A DNA stretch of 64,000 bases from Herpetosiphon llansteffanensis (GTDB lineage: Bacteria; Chloroflexota; Chloroflexia; Chloroflexales; Herpetosiphonaceae), in NCBI RefSeq assembly GCF_003205875.1, contig NZ_PUBZ01000085.1:1-64000 (forward strand). The letters are read 5' to 3'. How positions within the stretch are numbered: position 1 is the first letter of the stretch; each line of letters starts with the position of its first letter. Below the pieces are notes generated by a model. It was not told where the DNA came from, searched no databases, and saw only the letters and a program-made list of their open reading frames with translations. Position numbers and translations under genes: made by a program. Of this stretch, positions 35,841 to 44,554 are shown in pieces.

Positions 35841-36779
35841 ATGGAAGAGCAACCAATTCAGCCTGTTAAGGATGGGCTGATCGCCCAAAATTATATTCCA
35901 ACCGATCAGATTGCCACAGTTTTATACTTGGCTGATCGTTTGGAAAAACCGCTTTTGGCCGAAGGACCTGCCGGAGTGGGCAAAACCGAGCTTGCCAAGG
36001 CTTGGGCCGCAGCAAGTGGTCGCGAATTGATTCGTTTGCAATGCTACGAAGGGCTTGATGAAACCAAGGCGCTCTACGAGTGGGAATATGCCAAACAGAT
36101 GTTGTATACCCAGCTCTTGCGCGATAAGCTCAACAATTTGCTTTCCGATGCCGATTCGTTGCGCTCTGCCGCCGATCGCCTAGCCGCCGAAGAAGAAGTC
36201 TTTTTCTCGCAGCGCTTTTTGTTGCAACGCCCGTTGCTCAAGGCGATTCTCAACCCCAAGCCCACCTTGCTGCTGATCGACGAAATCGATCGTGCCGATG
36301 CTGAGTTTGAGGCTTTTTTGCTTGAAGTATTGTCGGATTTTCAAATTACCGTGCCTGAGCTTGGCACACTCAAAGCGATCCATCGCCCAATCGTGATTTT
36401 GACTAGCAACAATACTCGCGAGCTTTCCGAAGCACTCAAACGGCGTTGTATGTATCTGTTCGTTGGTTATCCATCGCTCGAAGAAGAATTGCGAATCGTT
36501 GAGTTGAAAGTGCCGTCGTTGGGAGCCAAAATGGCGCGCCAAGTGGTTGAATTTGTGCAACGTTTGCGCAACCTTGATCTCAAAAAATCGCCATCGATCT
36601 CTGAAACGCTCGATTGGGCGCGGGCTTTGGTGTTGCTCAACGCCAAGCAACTCGATCAAACAACCCTCGATCAAACTATGACCGTGCTGTTGAAACATGA
36701 AAGCGATTTGCAACGCACCCAACGCGCCATGCAAACAGGCCGCAACCGCAACGACGAAGGACGCAGAAATAAAGGATGA
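35841..36779 (+). CDS. MoxR-family AAA+ ATPase
   Basis: A 312-residue MoxR-type AAA+ ATPase. Walker A is [14 protein letters not shown], Walker B is LLLIDEIDRAD, sensor 1 is ILTSNNTRELSEAL and the arginine finger region is KRRCMYL. MoxR proteins act as chaperones that insert metals or assemble complexes, with a VWA-domain partner, here the gene 102 bp downstream. The frame stays open into the upstream repeat (35658), but AGGAGC and the family N-terminus support 35841. The last residues, NRNDEGRRNKG, are encoded by a dispersed AAGGATGAA-type repeat. Confidence 0.92.
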   Translation: MEEQPIQPVKDGLIAQNYIPTDQIATVLYLADRLEKPLLAEGPAGVGKTELAKAWAAASGRELIRLQCYEGLDETKALYEWEYAKQMLYTQLLRDKLNNLLSDADSLRSAADRLAAEEEVFFSQRFLLQRPLLKAILNPKPTLLLIDEIDRADAEFEAFLLEVLSDFQITVPELGTLKAIHRPIVILTSNNTRELSEALKRRCMYLFVGYPSLEEELRIVELKVPSLGAKMARQVVEFVQRLRNLDLKKSPSISETLDWARALVLLNAKQLDQTTLDQTMTVLLKHESDLQRTQRAMQTGRNRNDEGRRNKG

Positions 36780-36870
36780 ATTATGAAGGATGAATTGTGA
36801 AATCTTGCTTTAGAATTCCTTCTTATTCAAAGGTATTTCATCCCTCATCCCTCATCCTTCATCCTTTGCA
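36765..36870 (+). repeat. Inverted AAGGATGAA word cluster between MoxR and VWA genes
   Basis: 'AAAGGATGAATTATGAAGG' is followed about 50 bases later by 'TTTCATCCCTCATCCCTCAT' and 'CCTTCATCC', so the intercistronic RNA can fold back on itself, as between dnaJ and clpC. Confidence 0.6.
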
Positions 36871-36881
36871 AGGGGATTACG

Positions 36882-38264
36882 ATGCATGAACGGATTGTGG
36901 CATTTGTGAAGGCGCTGCGAGCAGGCGGAGTTCGTGTGTCGCTCGCCGAAAGCCTTGATAGTTTTAATGCCTTAGAACAGCTGGGCATCACCGATCGCCA
37001 GCTGTTTCACGATGCGCTGTTGGCAACGTTGGTCAAAGATGCAACCCATCAAACCCAATTCGAGGAGCTGTTTCCGCTCTTTTTTGGCCATGGCGATGCC
37101 CCGATGATCAGCGAAGTCAATGGCTTGAGCGGCCTCGATTCCGAGGAATTGCAGCAGTTGCGCCAAGAAATTGCCCAACTCCGCGAACGCATTCGCGAAT
37201 TGATGCAACGCCTGATGGATGGCCAAAATCTCACGCCAGAGGAATTGGCGGCGCTGGCTCGTAGCTCAGGAATTAATCATATTCAATCGCTCAACCAACG
37301 CCGCTGGGTCGAACGGCGCATGGAACAGCAAATGGGCTTGACCGAGTTTAAACAAGCGCTTGAGGATTTGCTCAAACAATTGGAAGCAGATGGCATGGAT
37401 GCGGCGGCACTGGCCGAAATTATGCAGCAAATGCAGGGCAATGCTCAATCGATGCGCGACCAAATTAGCCAATTTGTTGGTTCGGGCTTGGCCGAGCGCA
37501 TGAGCGACGATTATAATCCGCAATATGGCGATGATCTGCAACATCGGCCATTTGGCTCGCTCTCCGATGCAGATATTCAGCGGATGCGCCAAGAAGTGCG
37601 GCGTTTGGCAGCTTTGTTGCGTTCGCGAGCATCATTACGCCAAAAGCGTGATAAAGCAGGCCAAATCGACATTAAACGCACCATGCGCAACAATATGCGC
37701 TACGATGGCGTGCCCATGAAGTTGGAACACCGCAAAAAGCAACAAAAACCCAAGCTGGTGATTATTTGCGATATTTCAACCTCAATGCGGCCTGTGGCTG
37801 AGTTTATGCTGCGCATGATTTATGAATTACAAGATCAAGTGAGCAAAACTCATTCGTTTGCGTTTATCGCCAACCTGCACGATATTACTGATCAACTCAA
37901 CGATAGTCGCGCCGATATTAGCGTCAACGATATTCTTGAAAGTATCCCGCCCGGCTACTACAACACCGACCTTGGCCGCAGCCTCGATACCTTTTTGCAT
38001 AGCCACCTCAGCACGGTCGATTGGCGCACAACCGTGATTATTGTGGGCGATGGGCGCAACAACTTCAACAATCCTCGCTTGGAATCGTTGCAAACCATCC
38101 GTCGCCATGCCAAACGCTTAATCTGGTTTACCCCCGAAGATACCTATCAATGGGGCACTGGCGACAGCGATATGCAGCTCTACGCACCGCTTTGCGACCG
38201 CGTTCACCTCGTGACGAATCTGGCCGAACTCACCTCGGCGGTTGATCGTTTATTGGCTAACTAG
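36882..38264 (+). CDS. CoxE-like VWA-domain protein
   Basis: A 460-residue protein whose C-terminal half is a von Willebrand factor A domain with an intact MIDAS motif: DISTSM (near residue 297) and GDGRNNF later. The N-terminal half is helical and Gln/Glu-rich with coiled-coil character (about 85-190). This layout matches the CoxE/MoxR-partner family, which works with the adjacent ATPase in metal-cofactor insertion or complex maturation. The target is not in the window. The stop is followed by a strong stem-loop without a T-tract. Confidence 0.9.
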   Translation: MHERIVAFVKALRAGGVRVSLAESLDSFNALEQLGITDRQLFHDALLATLVKDATHQTQFEELFPLFFGHGDAPMISEVNGLSGLDSEELQQLRQEIAQLRERIRELMQRLMDGQNLTPEELAALARSSGINHIQSLNQRRWVERRMEQQMGLTEFKQALEDLLKQLEADGMDAAALAEIMQQMQGNAQSMRDQISQFVGSGLAERMSDDYNPQYGDDLQHRPFGSLSDADIQRMRQEVRRLAALLRSRASLRQKRDKAGQIDIKRTMRNNMRYDGVPMKLEHRKKQQKPKLVIICDISTSMRPVAEFMLRMIYELQDQVSKTHSFAFIANLHDITDQLNDSRADISVNDILESIPPGYYNTDLGRSLDTFLHSHLSTVDWRTTVIIVGDGRNNFNNPRLESLQTIRRHAKRLIWFTPEDTYQWGTGDSDMQLYAPLCDRVHLVTNLAELTSAVDRLLAN

Positions 38265-38273
38265 CTATTTAGT

Positions 38274-38300
38274 GAGCCACCTATAGGCCATAGGTGGCTC
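38274..38300 (+). terminator. Perfect stem-loop after the VWA gene
   Basis: GAGCCACCTAT - AGGCC - ATAGGTGGCTC forms an 11-bp perfect stem 9 bp past the stop. No T-tract follows, so it may stabilise the mRNA end rather than terminate. Confidence 0.55.
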
Positions 38301-38465
38301 AGACATCCTCACCGATTATCCCCTGTATGGTTGCTTTAATCCACAATTAACCTGTGCTATAGTTCGTTGGGCAAGTGTGAGCTAGCTAACAGCCGCTTGT
38401 TTCCGAATTGGGCATAATAGAACCACGATACATCAAACCCACGTCAACCCACAAGGAGATAGCCA

Positions 38466-39455
38466 ATGACAACCATGACAGTGCGTTTTTGGGGTGTGCG
38501 TGGCAGCCACCCAGTTTCCGGCCCAGAATATTTGAAATATGGTGGTAATACCTTATGCGTCGAGGTCGAGGCCAATGGCCACACGATTATTCTCGATGCT
38601 GGGACTGGCATTATTAACCTTGGCAAAAGCCTCAATGCTCGCGCCAAAGCCAGTGGTAAGCCCATTGATGTGACGATTTTGTTCAGCCATATGCACCACG
38701 ATCATACCCAGGGCTTTCCGTTTTTCACCCCTGCCTATCGTGGCGATACCAATATGCATATCTTTGGGCCTGGCATTTTTGAGCGCGATTTAGAAGAAAC
38801 CTTGGCCAAAACTATGTTGCCGCCGGTTTTTCCGGTTTCAATGGCCGAATTGCCCGCCCAAAAAATGGTGTCGAGCATTCGCGAAACTGATGTATTATTG
38901 CTCTCTGAGGAACGCGGCGAGGCGATGCTGCGCAATCGGTTTCACGATAATCTCAGCGATATTGACGAGAATATGATCGTGATCAAATCCCTGCGCTCAT
39001 ATGCACACCCCGATGGCGTGTTGGTCTATCGCATTGAATGGCAAGGCATGAGCGTTGTCTACGCCACTGACACAGAAGGCTATATTAATGGTGATCAACG
39101 GCTAGCCCAATTTGCCCAAGGTGCTGATGTGCTGATTCACGATGCGCAATACACCGAGGATCACTACTTGGGCAAAGCACCAGGTTTTGGCTCAACCCAA
39201 GGCTGGGGCCACTCAACCGCCACCATGGCCTGTGATGTTGCCAAATCGGCCAAAGTTGGCACCTTGGTATTGTTCCATCACGAGCCAAATTATGGCGACG
39301 ATGTGATCGAAGCAATTGAACAGCATGCCCAGTCGATGTTTGCTGGCACGCTTGCCGCCCGCGAAGGCTTGGAATTGGTGCTCAACAAGCCCCAACCAGA
39401 AGCTGTCAGCAGCGATGATCCAAGCTCCGCTGTGACTGAGCCATTAAGTGCTTGA
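38466..39455 (+). CDS. Metallo-beta-lactamase-fold hydrolase
   Basis: A 329-residue MBL-fold protein. The metal motif is HMHHDHTQG (HxHxDH at about 77-82). VRFWGVRGSHPVSG and KYGGNTLCVEVEANG at the start are typical of the branch that groups with PhnP- or RNase-Z-like proteins. Later ligands are visible in TDTEG, DAQYTEDHY, GWGHST and FHHEPNYGDD. Substrate is unknown; phosphodiester-type cleavage is plausible. AAGGAG lies seven bases before ATG. The Crp/Fnr gene follows closely, so the two likely form an operon. Confidence 0.9.
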   Translation: MTTMTVRFWGVRGSHPVSGPEYLKYGGNTLCVEVEANGHTIILDAGTGIINLGKSLNARAKASGKPIDVTILFSHMHHDHTQGFPFFTPAYRGDTNMHIFGPGIFERDLEETLAKTMLPPVFPVSMAELPAQKMVSSIRETDVLLLSEERGEAMLRNRFHDNLSDIDENMIVIKSLRSYAHPDGVLVYRIEWQGMSVVYATDTEGYINGDQRLAQFAQGADVLIHDAQYTEDHYLGKAPGFGSTQGWGHSTATMACDVAKSAKVGTLVLFHHEPNYGDDVIEAIEQHAQSMFAGTLAAREGLELVLNKPQPEAVSSDDPSSAVTEPLSA

Positions 39456-39484
39456 TTAACGGTAGCAGGTGGAGGAAGACGCTC

Positions 39485-40243
39485 ATGAATCCAACCATAA
39501 CAACGATTAATCAGAGTTTTGGCTGGCGCATGCTAGGAGATAACCCAATGTTGAGCGATGCAGAACTGGCGTTACTCCGCGATGTTGAGCTATTTGACGG
39601 CCTTGCCCCAGAGCAGGCTGCCCACATTAGCCGACGCTTGGTGCGGCGTACCTTCCCTGCTGGAACCAATTTGATGTCGGTCGAGCAACCTGGCGAGGTT
39701 GTCTATATCATTCTGAGTGGCACGGTGAAAATTCATGTCGAGCAAGCAGATGGCACCGATGTGATCATCGCCATGCTCGGTGCTGGCGATACCGTCGGCG
39801 AAATGAGCTTGATCGATAGCGCTGGCCGCTCGGCGACTGTCGTCACCCAAGAAGAATCCACCTTGCTTTGGATGAATCGCACAGCGTTTTTAGAAGCGTT
39901 GCAAAATGCTCCGGTAATTACCTTGAACCTTGTGCGCATGCTTTCGAGCCGTTTACGCCTTGCCAATGAGCAGATTCAGGCCTTGGCGACGCTCGATGTC
40001 CATGGGCGAGTGGCCCGTCAGCTCTTAGCCTTCGCCCAAAAATATGGCCATCCCGATGAAGCTGGCACGGTGCAAATTCCAATTCGGCTTACCCAGAGCG
40101 ATTTGGCGGGCTTGGTCGGCGCATCACGCGAACGAGTTAACCAAGTGATTGGCTATTTCAAACAACGCCGCTATCTTAGCGTCGATCAGCACTATCACAT
40201 CAGTTTGCACAACCTTGAAGCCTTGGCCAAACGGATTAAGTAA
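39485..40243 (+). CDS. Crp/Fnr-family transcriptional regulator
   Basis: A 252-residue regulator with an N-terminal cyclic-nucleotide-binding-type beta-barrel and a C-terminal winged HTH (TQSDLAGLVGASRERVNQVIGYF). The phosphate-binding cassette reads GEMSLIDSAGRSATV, close to the Crp GE...RSA(T) pattern, so it may bind a cyclic nucleotide. There are no N-terminal Fnr cysteines. Two starts have good ribosome sites: 39485 (GGAGG, nine bases) and 39548 (AGGAG, eight bases); an unsupported start at 39452 would overlap the upstream gene. It is followed by a terminator. A cyclase-domain protein at 28242 is a possible source of ligand. Confidence 0.9.
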   Translation: MNPTITTINQSFGWRMLGDNPMLSDAELALLRDVELFDGLAPEQAAHISRRLVRRTFPAGTNLMSVEQPGEVVYIILSGTVKIHVEQADGTDVIIAMLGAGDTVGEMSLIDSAGRSATVVTQEESTLLWMNRTAFLEALQNAPVITLNLVRMLSSRLRLANEQIQALATLDVHGRVARQLLAFAQKYGHPDEAGTVQIPIRLTQSDLAGLVGASRERVNQVIGYFKQRRYLSVDQHYHISLHNLEALAKRIK

Positions 40244-40274
40244 ACCGTGAATCAAAACTGCAAACGAGCAACGC

Positions 40275-40305
40275 GCCACAAGCAACCACTTGTGGCTTTA
40301 GTTTT
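40275..40305 (+). terminator. Terminator of the Crp/Fnr gene
   Basis: GCCACAAG - CAACCA - CTTGTGGC, an 8-bp perfect stem, is followed by TTTAGTTTT. Confidence 0.8.
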
Positions 40306-40347
40306 AATGGGGAGAAGTTAATACAAAAATGGCTGATTGGCGGCCTC

Positions 40348-40779
40348 GTGGCTGGATGTTTGTTGGCTATAGCCCTAATCCTGTTGCATAACGATTCAGT
40401 CCGGCTACATGCGCAGCCTCAAGCAGCAATTGAAGCTTATGTACACTATATGCAACAACCAGCAACTTTGAGTGAAGAGGAAGTGTTTGTTGATGAGATT
40501 GAGCAACAACGCAGCCAATTGCAGCAGGCTACGGCGATCTATGCCAATCACACGGTTGAGCTGCAAGCTGTGGCTTTTCACGATACAGCTAATCAATTTT
40601 ATAAAACAGCGGTCATGACCAGCACAATAACCGATCAATTCGGCCAACAACGCCAGCTTGTAGATAAGGTTGTGGTTCAGCAAGTGCGGGTCAATCATCA
40701 ATATTTACCAAGCACAAAAGCCGAAATAAGCTGGAAAATCCATTTAATTAATGGCGATTTGCCCCAGATTGTGCCCTAA
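40348..40779 (+). CDS. Small membrane-anchored hypothetical protein
   Basis: A 143-residue protein (from GTG 40348), family unknown. It has an N-terminal hydrophobic segment and a soluble extracytoplasmic-looking domain. The true start is unclear. Reading the same frame upstream gives QKWLIGGLVAGCLLAIALIL, a much better membrane anchor with a basic lead, and GGGGAGAAG lies just before it at 40309. However, the codons there are TTA-ATA-CAA, with no standard start. The first ATG after that ribosome site (40329) is in another frame and gives only 20 codons. A non-standard AUA/UUA start or a frameshift are both possible. Confidence 0.6.
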   Translation: MAGCLLAIALILLHNDSVRLHAQPQAAIEAYVHYMQQPATLSEEEVFVDEIEQQRSQLQQATAIYANHTVELQAVAFHDTANQFYKTAVMTSTITDQFGQQRQLVDKVVVQQVRVNHQYLPSTKAEISWKIHLINGDLPQIVP

Positions 40780-40814
40780 AACGACCGAGCATGATCTGAA
40801 GATGAGGAATGATC

Positions 40815-41459
40815 ATGCTCTACTACCCCAAAATGCCTGATAGCCGCAACGCACCCTTGACCCGTTGCTGGGCCTTTGAAAAATACGATGGCACCAATTT
40901 ACACTGGGATTGGGATCGCGAGATCGGTTGGCATCGTTTTGGCACACGTCGCGAGGCTTTTGAATTAACCAGCCATGGCATCGCACAATTTAGCCAAGCT
41001 CATGCCCATATTCAAACAGCGCCAAACCTGTTTCATGCAACCCTGGCCGAGCCATTAGCCGAAATTTTGCAGAGCCATGCGAATTATCAAGCCTACAACG
41101 CAATTCGGGTTTTTACTGAATTTTTTGGTCCCAACTCGTTTGCAGGCTTGCACAAAACCAGCGACCCCAAGCAATTATGCTTGTTTGATGTGTGGCTCGA
41201 AAGCTATGGCTTTGTCGGGCCACAGCAATTTAGCGCCGATTTTGGCCACGCCAACAGTGCGCGTGTGGTCTACGAAGGCAAGTTAACTGGCCAATTTTTC
41301 GAAGATGTGCGCAATGGCACATTTGGTGTGTCCGAAGGCGTAGTTTGTAAAGGTGGCACTGGTGGCAGCGACCTTTGGATGGTCAAAATCAAAACCCGCC
41401 ACTATCAAGCGCTGCTTAAACAAGCCTTTGCCGAGCATTGGGAAGCTTACTGGGAGTGA
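40815..41459 (+). CDS. Stand-alone RNA-ligase-like nucleotidyltransferase
   Basis: A 214-residue protein with the covalent nucleotidyltransferase motifs in order: motif I FEKYDGTN with the adenylated Lys, a RFGTR motif, TEFFG (motif III/IIIa-like), GVVCKG (motif IV) and WMVKIKT (motif V). This matches the RNA ligase (Rnl2-like) adenylation domain. It is close to minimal, with no obvious C-terminal domain, so RNA end sealing in repair is plausible but DNA ligase-like or capping-type activity is not excluded. The ATG at 40815 has GAGGA six bases upstream and is preferred over 40809. A membrane-protein gene follows 51 bp downstream. Confidence 0.82.
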   Translation: MLYYPKMPDSRNAPLTRCWAFEKYDGTNLHWDWDREIGWHRFGTRREAFELTSHGIAQFSQAHAHIQTAPNLFHATLAEPLAEILQSHANYQAYNAIRVFTEFFGPNSFAGLHKTSDPKQLCLFDVWLESYGFVGPQQFSADFGHANSARVVYEGKLTGQFFEDVRNGTFGVSEGVVCKGGTGGSDLWMVKIKTRHYQALLKQAFAEHWEAYWE

Positions 41460-41510
41460 GCGGCTATGCTACAATCCAGCATAGCGAATTGCTTTACAAA
41501 GGATTTGACC

Positions 41511-41930
41511 ATGACGACAAATCAAGAACTTACGACCGCACCCGACAATGCAGCCCGCGTGATTGGCCTGATTGTTGGCGATGTGGCGATTTTTGCCTTA
41601 TTTGTGATAATTGGGCGGCTTTCGCACGAAGAAGGTGTGAATGCAGATGCGGTAATCAATGTTGCTGCGCCATTTGTGATTGGCTGGGGCATTGCAGCAC
41701 CGCTGATGAAACTTTACACGCCAGCGGTCAGCGAGCATACCAAAACCGCCTTGCAACGCACAGCCTTGGCGTGGTGTGTGGCTGCGCCAATTGGCCTCGT
41801 GTTGCGCTCGCTGGTGTGGAAGCACGATTTCAAGCCTGGCTTTGCAATTACCACCTTTATTTTTAACATGATTTTGCTGTTGGCATGGCGCGGCTGGTCG
41901 GCCTATCGAGCGGGCAAGCGCAGTAGCTAA
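41511..41930 (+). CDS. DUF3054 membrane protein
   Basis: A 139-residue protein with four predicted helices (about 17-35, 47-65, 87-105 and 113-130). GLIVGDVAIFALFVIIGRLSH at the first helix and LVWKHDFKPGFAI before the last are typical of DUF3054, whose function is unknown. AAAGGA lies seven bases before the ATG at 41511, which is preferred over an in-frame start at 41466. A stem-loop follows. Confidence 0.85.
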   Translation: MTTNQELTTAPDNAARVIGLIVGDVAIFALFVIIGRLSHEEGVNADAVINVAAPFVIGWGIAAPLMKLYTPAVSEHTKTALQRTALAWCVAAPIGLVLRSLVWKHDFKPGFAITTFIFNMILLLAWRGWSAYRAGKRSS

Positions 41931-41940
41931 AGAAATCGTT

Positions 41941-41972
41941 CAGCGCATAAATGTTGGTTTATGCGCTGACTG
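41941..41972 (+). terminator. Stem-loop after the DUF3054 gene
   Basis: CAGCGCATAAA - TGTTGG - TTTATGCGCTG is an 11-bp perfect stem 10 bp past the stop; the tract after it (ACTGCTGTTGT) is only weakly T-rich. Confidence 0.65.
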
Positions 41973-42077
41973 CTGTTGTCATCAAGCTGCCAGATTGCTA
42001 ACTATACATTGCCGCCAGCCCTAGAGTATAATAGGCCCCAAGCATCAATCAACATTGCTAGGGTCTTGGGAGTATGT

Positions 42078-43130
42078 ATGGCAACAGATAAAACAATTGG
42101 TCAATCGTATCGCCAAATTCAACAAACCCTACTTAATCAAATTCTTAGTACGATGGTCGTGTCGACCAGTGTAGTCAGCGTTGTGATGTTGATTGGGTTA
42201 GCCTTTCCCCAGGCTCGTACTATTCCATATGTGATTATGACGTTGGTTGCTATCAGTGGAGTCGCGGTTATTGCCACCAGTTTATATTGGATTCGCCAAG
42301 GCCATCAACAACGTGGTGCATTTTTTTTCATTATGGGTTGTATTTTATTAGGCGCAATCTTGGCGGTTGTGTTTAATCTTCCCTCATTTATGGGATTTGT
42401 TTCAATTATATTGATTATGGTTAGTGCATTCTTGATAGGTTTTCGTTATACAATTTACCCTTTAGTGGTATCAGTTATTATTTTAATATTCTTAGCAATC
42501 GCCGACTATAATCAATGGTTTACAGCCTATCAATTTGATAATAGTGCAACTATTACATTCATTGTTCATACTATTGCAGCATTGAGTATGTTGATTGTAA
42601 CCGCAATTATCATCAATATGGCAGTTAAGCGGTTAGAAGAGAGTGCAGACGAAGCGTTTCTCCGTGCGCGCGATGCAGAAGAAGCCCGTATGGATCAAAT
42701 TGCACTCAACGATCAACTGCACCAGGATAACCTTGAAAAGCAAAAATTGCTTGATGTGATTGATATACTGGAAACTCCAGCAATTCCAATTCTGGCTGAT
42801 ACGGTAGTTATTCCGATTTTGGGCTATGTTTCCGATGAACGTTTAACTAAAATTCAAAAGCTCGTGCTTGAACATATTTATCGTGAGCGTATTCAAACGG
42901 TGTTAGTTGATATTACTGGTGTGACCAGCGTTGACCAAAATTTCGCTCAAGGCTTACAGCGTTTGGTGCAAGCAATTTATGTGTTGGGCGCAAAAGTGTT
43001 TCTGACAGGGATTCAGCCAAAAACTGCGCATATGTTTGTTGATTTTGATTTGCATACCGCCTTGCCCGAAACCTATGCCACCATCGCCGATGCAATTGAA
43101 GATTTGACCACACTTCAGAGCAAAAAGTAG
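42078..43130 (+). CDS. Six-helix membrane protein with RsbR-like STAS domain
   Basis: A 350-residue protein. Six hydrophobic helices (about residues 17-185) lead through a charged coiled linker (about 190-225) to a C-terminal STAS domain of the RsbR type. VLVDITGVTSVDQNFAQGL carries the Thr that is phosphorylated in stressosome proteins, and FLTGIQPKTAH holds a second candidate site. It probably senses something in the membrane and feeds a partner-switch pathway; no cognate kinase or phosphatase is adjacent. The transmembrane part is noticeably AT-rich compared with its neighbours. GGGAG precedes the ATG at 42078. It is one base from the aminotransferase gene. Confidence 0.87.
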   Translation: MATDKTIGQSYRQIQQTLLNQILSTMVVSTSVVSVVMLIGLAFPQARTIPYVIMTLVAISGVAVIATSLYWIRQGHQQRGAFFFIMGCILLGAILAVVFNLPSFMGFVSIILIMVSAFLIGFRYTIYPLVVSVIILIFLAIADYNQWFTAYQFDNSATITFIVHTIAALSMLIVTAIIINMAVKRLEESADEAFLRARDAEEARMDQIALNDQLHQDNLEKQKLLDVIDILETPAIPILADTVVIPILGYVSDERLTKIQKLVLEHIYRERIQTVLVDITGVTSVDQNFAQGLQRLVQAIYVLGAKVFLTGIQPKTAHMFVDFDLHTALPETYATIADAIEDLTTLQSKK

Positions 43131-43131
43131 T

Positions 43132-44238
43132 ATGTCCCAAGCACTCTACCTTGAATGGGCTAAACAGCAACCAACAAGCGCAATATTAAGCAATAGCAGC
43201 GTATATTTGCCGAGCGTGCGCCAATGTATTCAACAGCAATTAGCTGATCCTGCTTGGTTCGAGGCTGCCCAACAGGCCAATCCTTGGGGCCATCCACGGC
43301 TGCAACAGGCCTTGCAGGCTTGGCATAAAAGCAACCACGCTCCTTTAATTGTGGCTGGAGCTTCGAGTGCCTTGGCGGTCGTCTGCCAAGCTTTGTTGCA
43401 TCCAGGCGACCATGCCTTAATCGAAACTCCGCACTACGAGCCATTTCGGCGGTGTGTTTTGGCTCGCGGCGCAAACTGGAGCGCCTGCCCACGCCATCCC
43501 AACAGCTTCGAATTTGAATTAGCGCAGCTAGCAACCAGTATTACGCCACGCACCAAGCTTGTGCTCATCAGTAATTTACATAACCCAAGCAGTACCTTAA
43601 GCACTAAAAGCCAACTGTTGGCTTTGCAACAAACACTCAATCAAACGACTGCTACACTTGGCCTTGCGCCGCTGCCAATCGTGGTTGATGAAATTTATTG
43701 GCATTTGCTGGCGCAGCCTGAATTTGGCAGCGTTGCTGAACTTGGCGAACAATGGATTAGCATCAATAGCCTTTCGAAGGTGTATGGGCTAAGTATGCTG
43801 CGCTGTGGCTGGATTATGGCTGCGCCACCAATGCTCGACCAATTGCGCCCCGCCTATCTTGATTTGATTAACATTGGCTCGCCGCTGACCGAATATGTGG
43901 CCGCAACAGTGATTGAAGAATTGGCGACCTATCAAGCACAGGCTCAACGCCATGTTGCCGCCAATCGCCAACTGCTGCATGCTGCACTCCAGCCATTAAT
44001 TGAGCGCGAATTGCTGCGTGGCGCGCTGCCTGACGCTGGTTGTACCTATTTCCCCAGCATCCATCTGCCTATTGCCCAGATCCAGCAGCTAGCTGCCGTA
44101 ACTGGCTGTGTGCTTGGAGCATTCTTTGGCTCAGCCTATCAAGACCATGTGCGGCTTGGCTTTGGTGGAGATTCAAGCGTTGTTGAGGCTGCTTTGGATC
44201 TCGTTCAGCATACCCTGCTAAACCTAGCTAAACGTTGA
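43132..44238 (+). CDS. PLP-dependent class I/II aminotransferase
   Basis: A 368-residue fold-type I aminotransferase. The PLP lysine is Lys216 in INSLSKVYGLSMLRCGW. The Asp and Tyr that contact the cofactor are in PIVVDEIYW, the Asn in ISNLHNPSSTLS, and the C-terminal Arg probably in HVRLGFGG. The substrate is unknown. The start follows the STAS-protein stop by one base, so the two are translationally coupled, an odd pairing of a signalling protein with a metabolic enzyme. Confidence 0.88.
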   Translation: MSQALYLEWAKQQPTSAILSNSSVYLPSVRQCIQQQLADPAWFEAAQQANPWGHPRLQQALQAWHKSNHAPLIVAGASSALAVVCQALLHPGDHALIETPHYEPFRRCVLARGANWSACPRHPNSFEFELAQLATSITPRTKLVLISNLHNPSSTLSTKSQLLALQQTLNQTTATLGLAPLPIVVDEIYWHLLAQPEFGSVAELGEQWISINSLSKVYGLSMLRCGWIMAAPPMLDQLRPAYLDLINIGSPLTEYVAATVIEELATYQAQAQRHVAANRQLLHAALQPLIERELLRGALPDAGCTYFPSIHLPIAQIQQLAAVTGCVLGAFFGSAYQDHVRLGFGGDSSVVEAALDLVQHTLLNLAKR

Positions 44239-44554
44239 ACCCAACCAACCGCAGATTTGTGGTGCGTGTTATGCGGTGGTATACTGGAAAAACGCACTGA
44301 TTCCGATTTAACTCGGCCATACCCCGCAATCGATAATCGTTGGTTATCCTATACTCCGAGTTTTTCCACTATAGCCGCAGCGCTATTCACGTGTATTGTA
44401 TCAATCCCTGAGATTGATCAGCATTGCCCACCGAAACCAACTACTAGCTAGAACAGATTGCTGATTGTGCTTTGCTAGGCACGCATCTCAAGCGTTGGTG
44501 ATCGCTACTGTTCCAATAACCACATCGTTGGCAATGCCACGAGACAGGAACGCT
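44239..44554 (+). other. Non-coding gap before the hybrid sensor gene
   Basis: This 316-bp gap contains a TATACT at 44350 with no matching -35. It holds none of the dispersed repeats. An in-frame extension of the sensor gene reaches back to 44465 but lacks a ribosome site. I see no RNA gene. Confidence 0.4.

Noticed and set aside
36180-36734. 184-codon minus-strand open frame inside the MoxR gene
   Set aside because: It is antisense to the ATPase core with no ribosome site.
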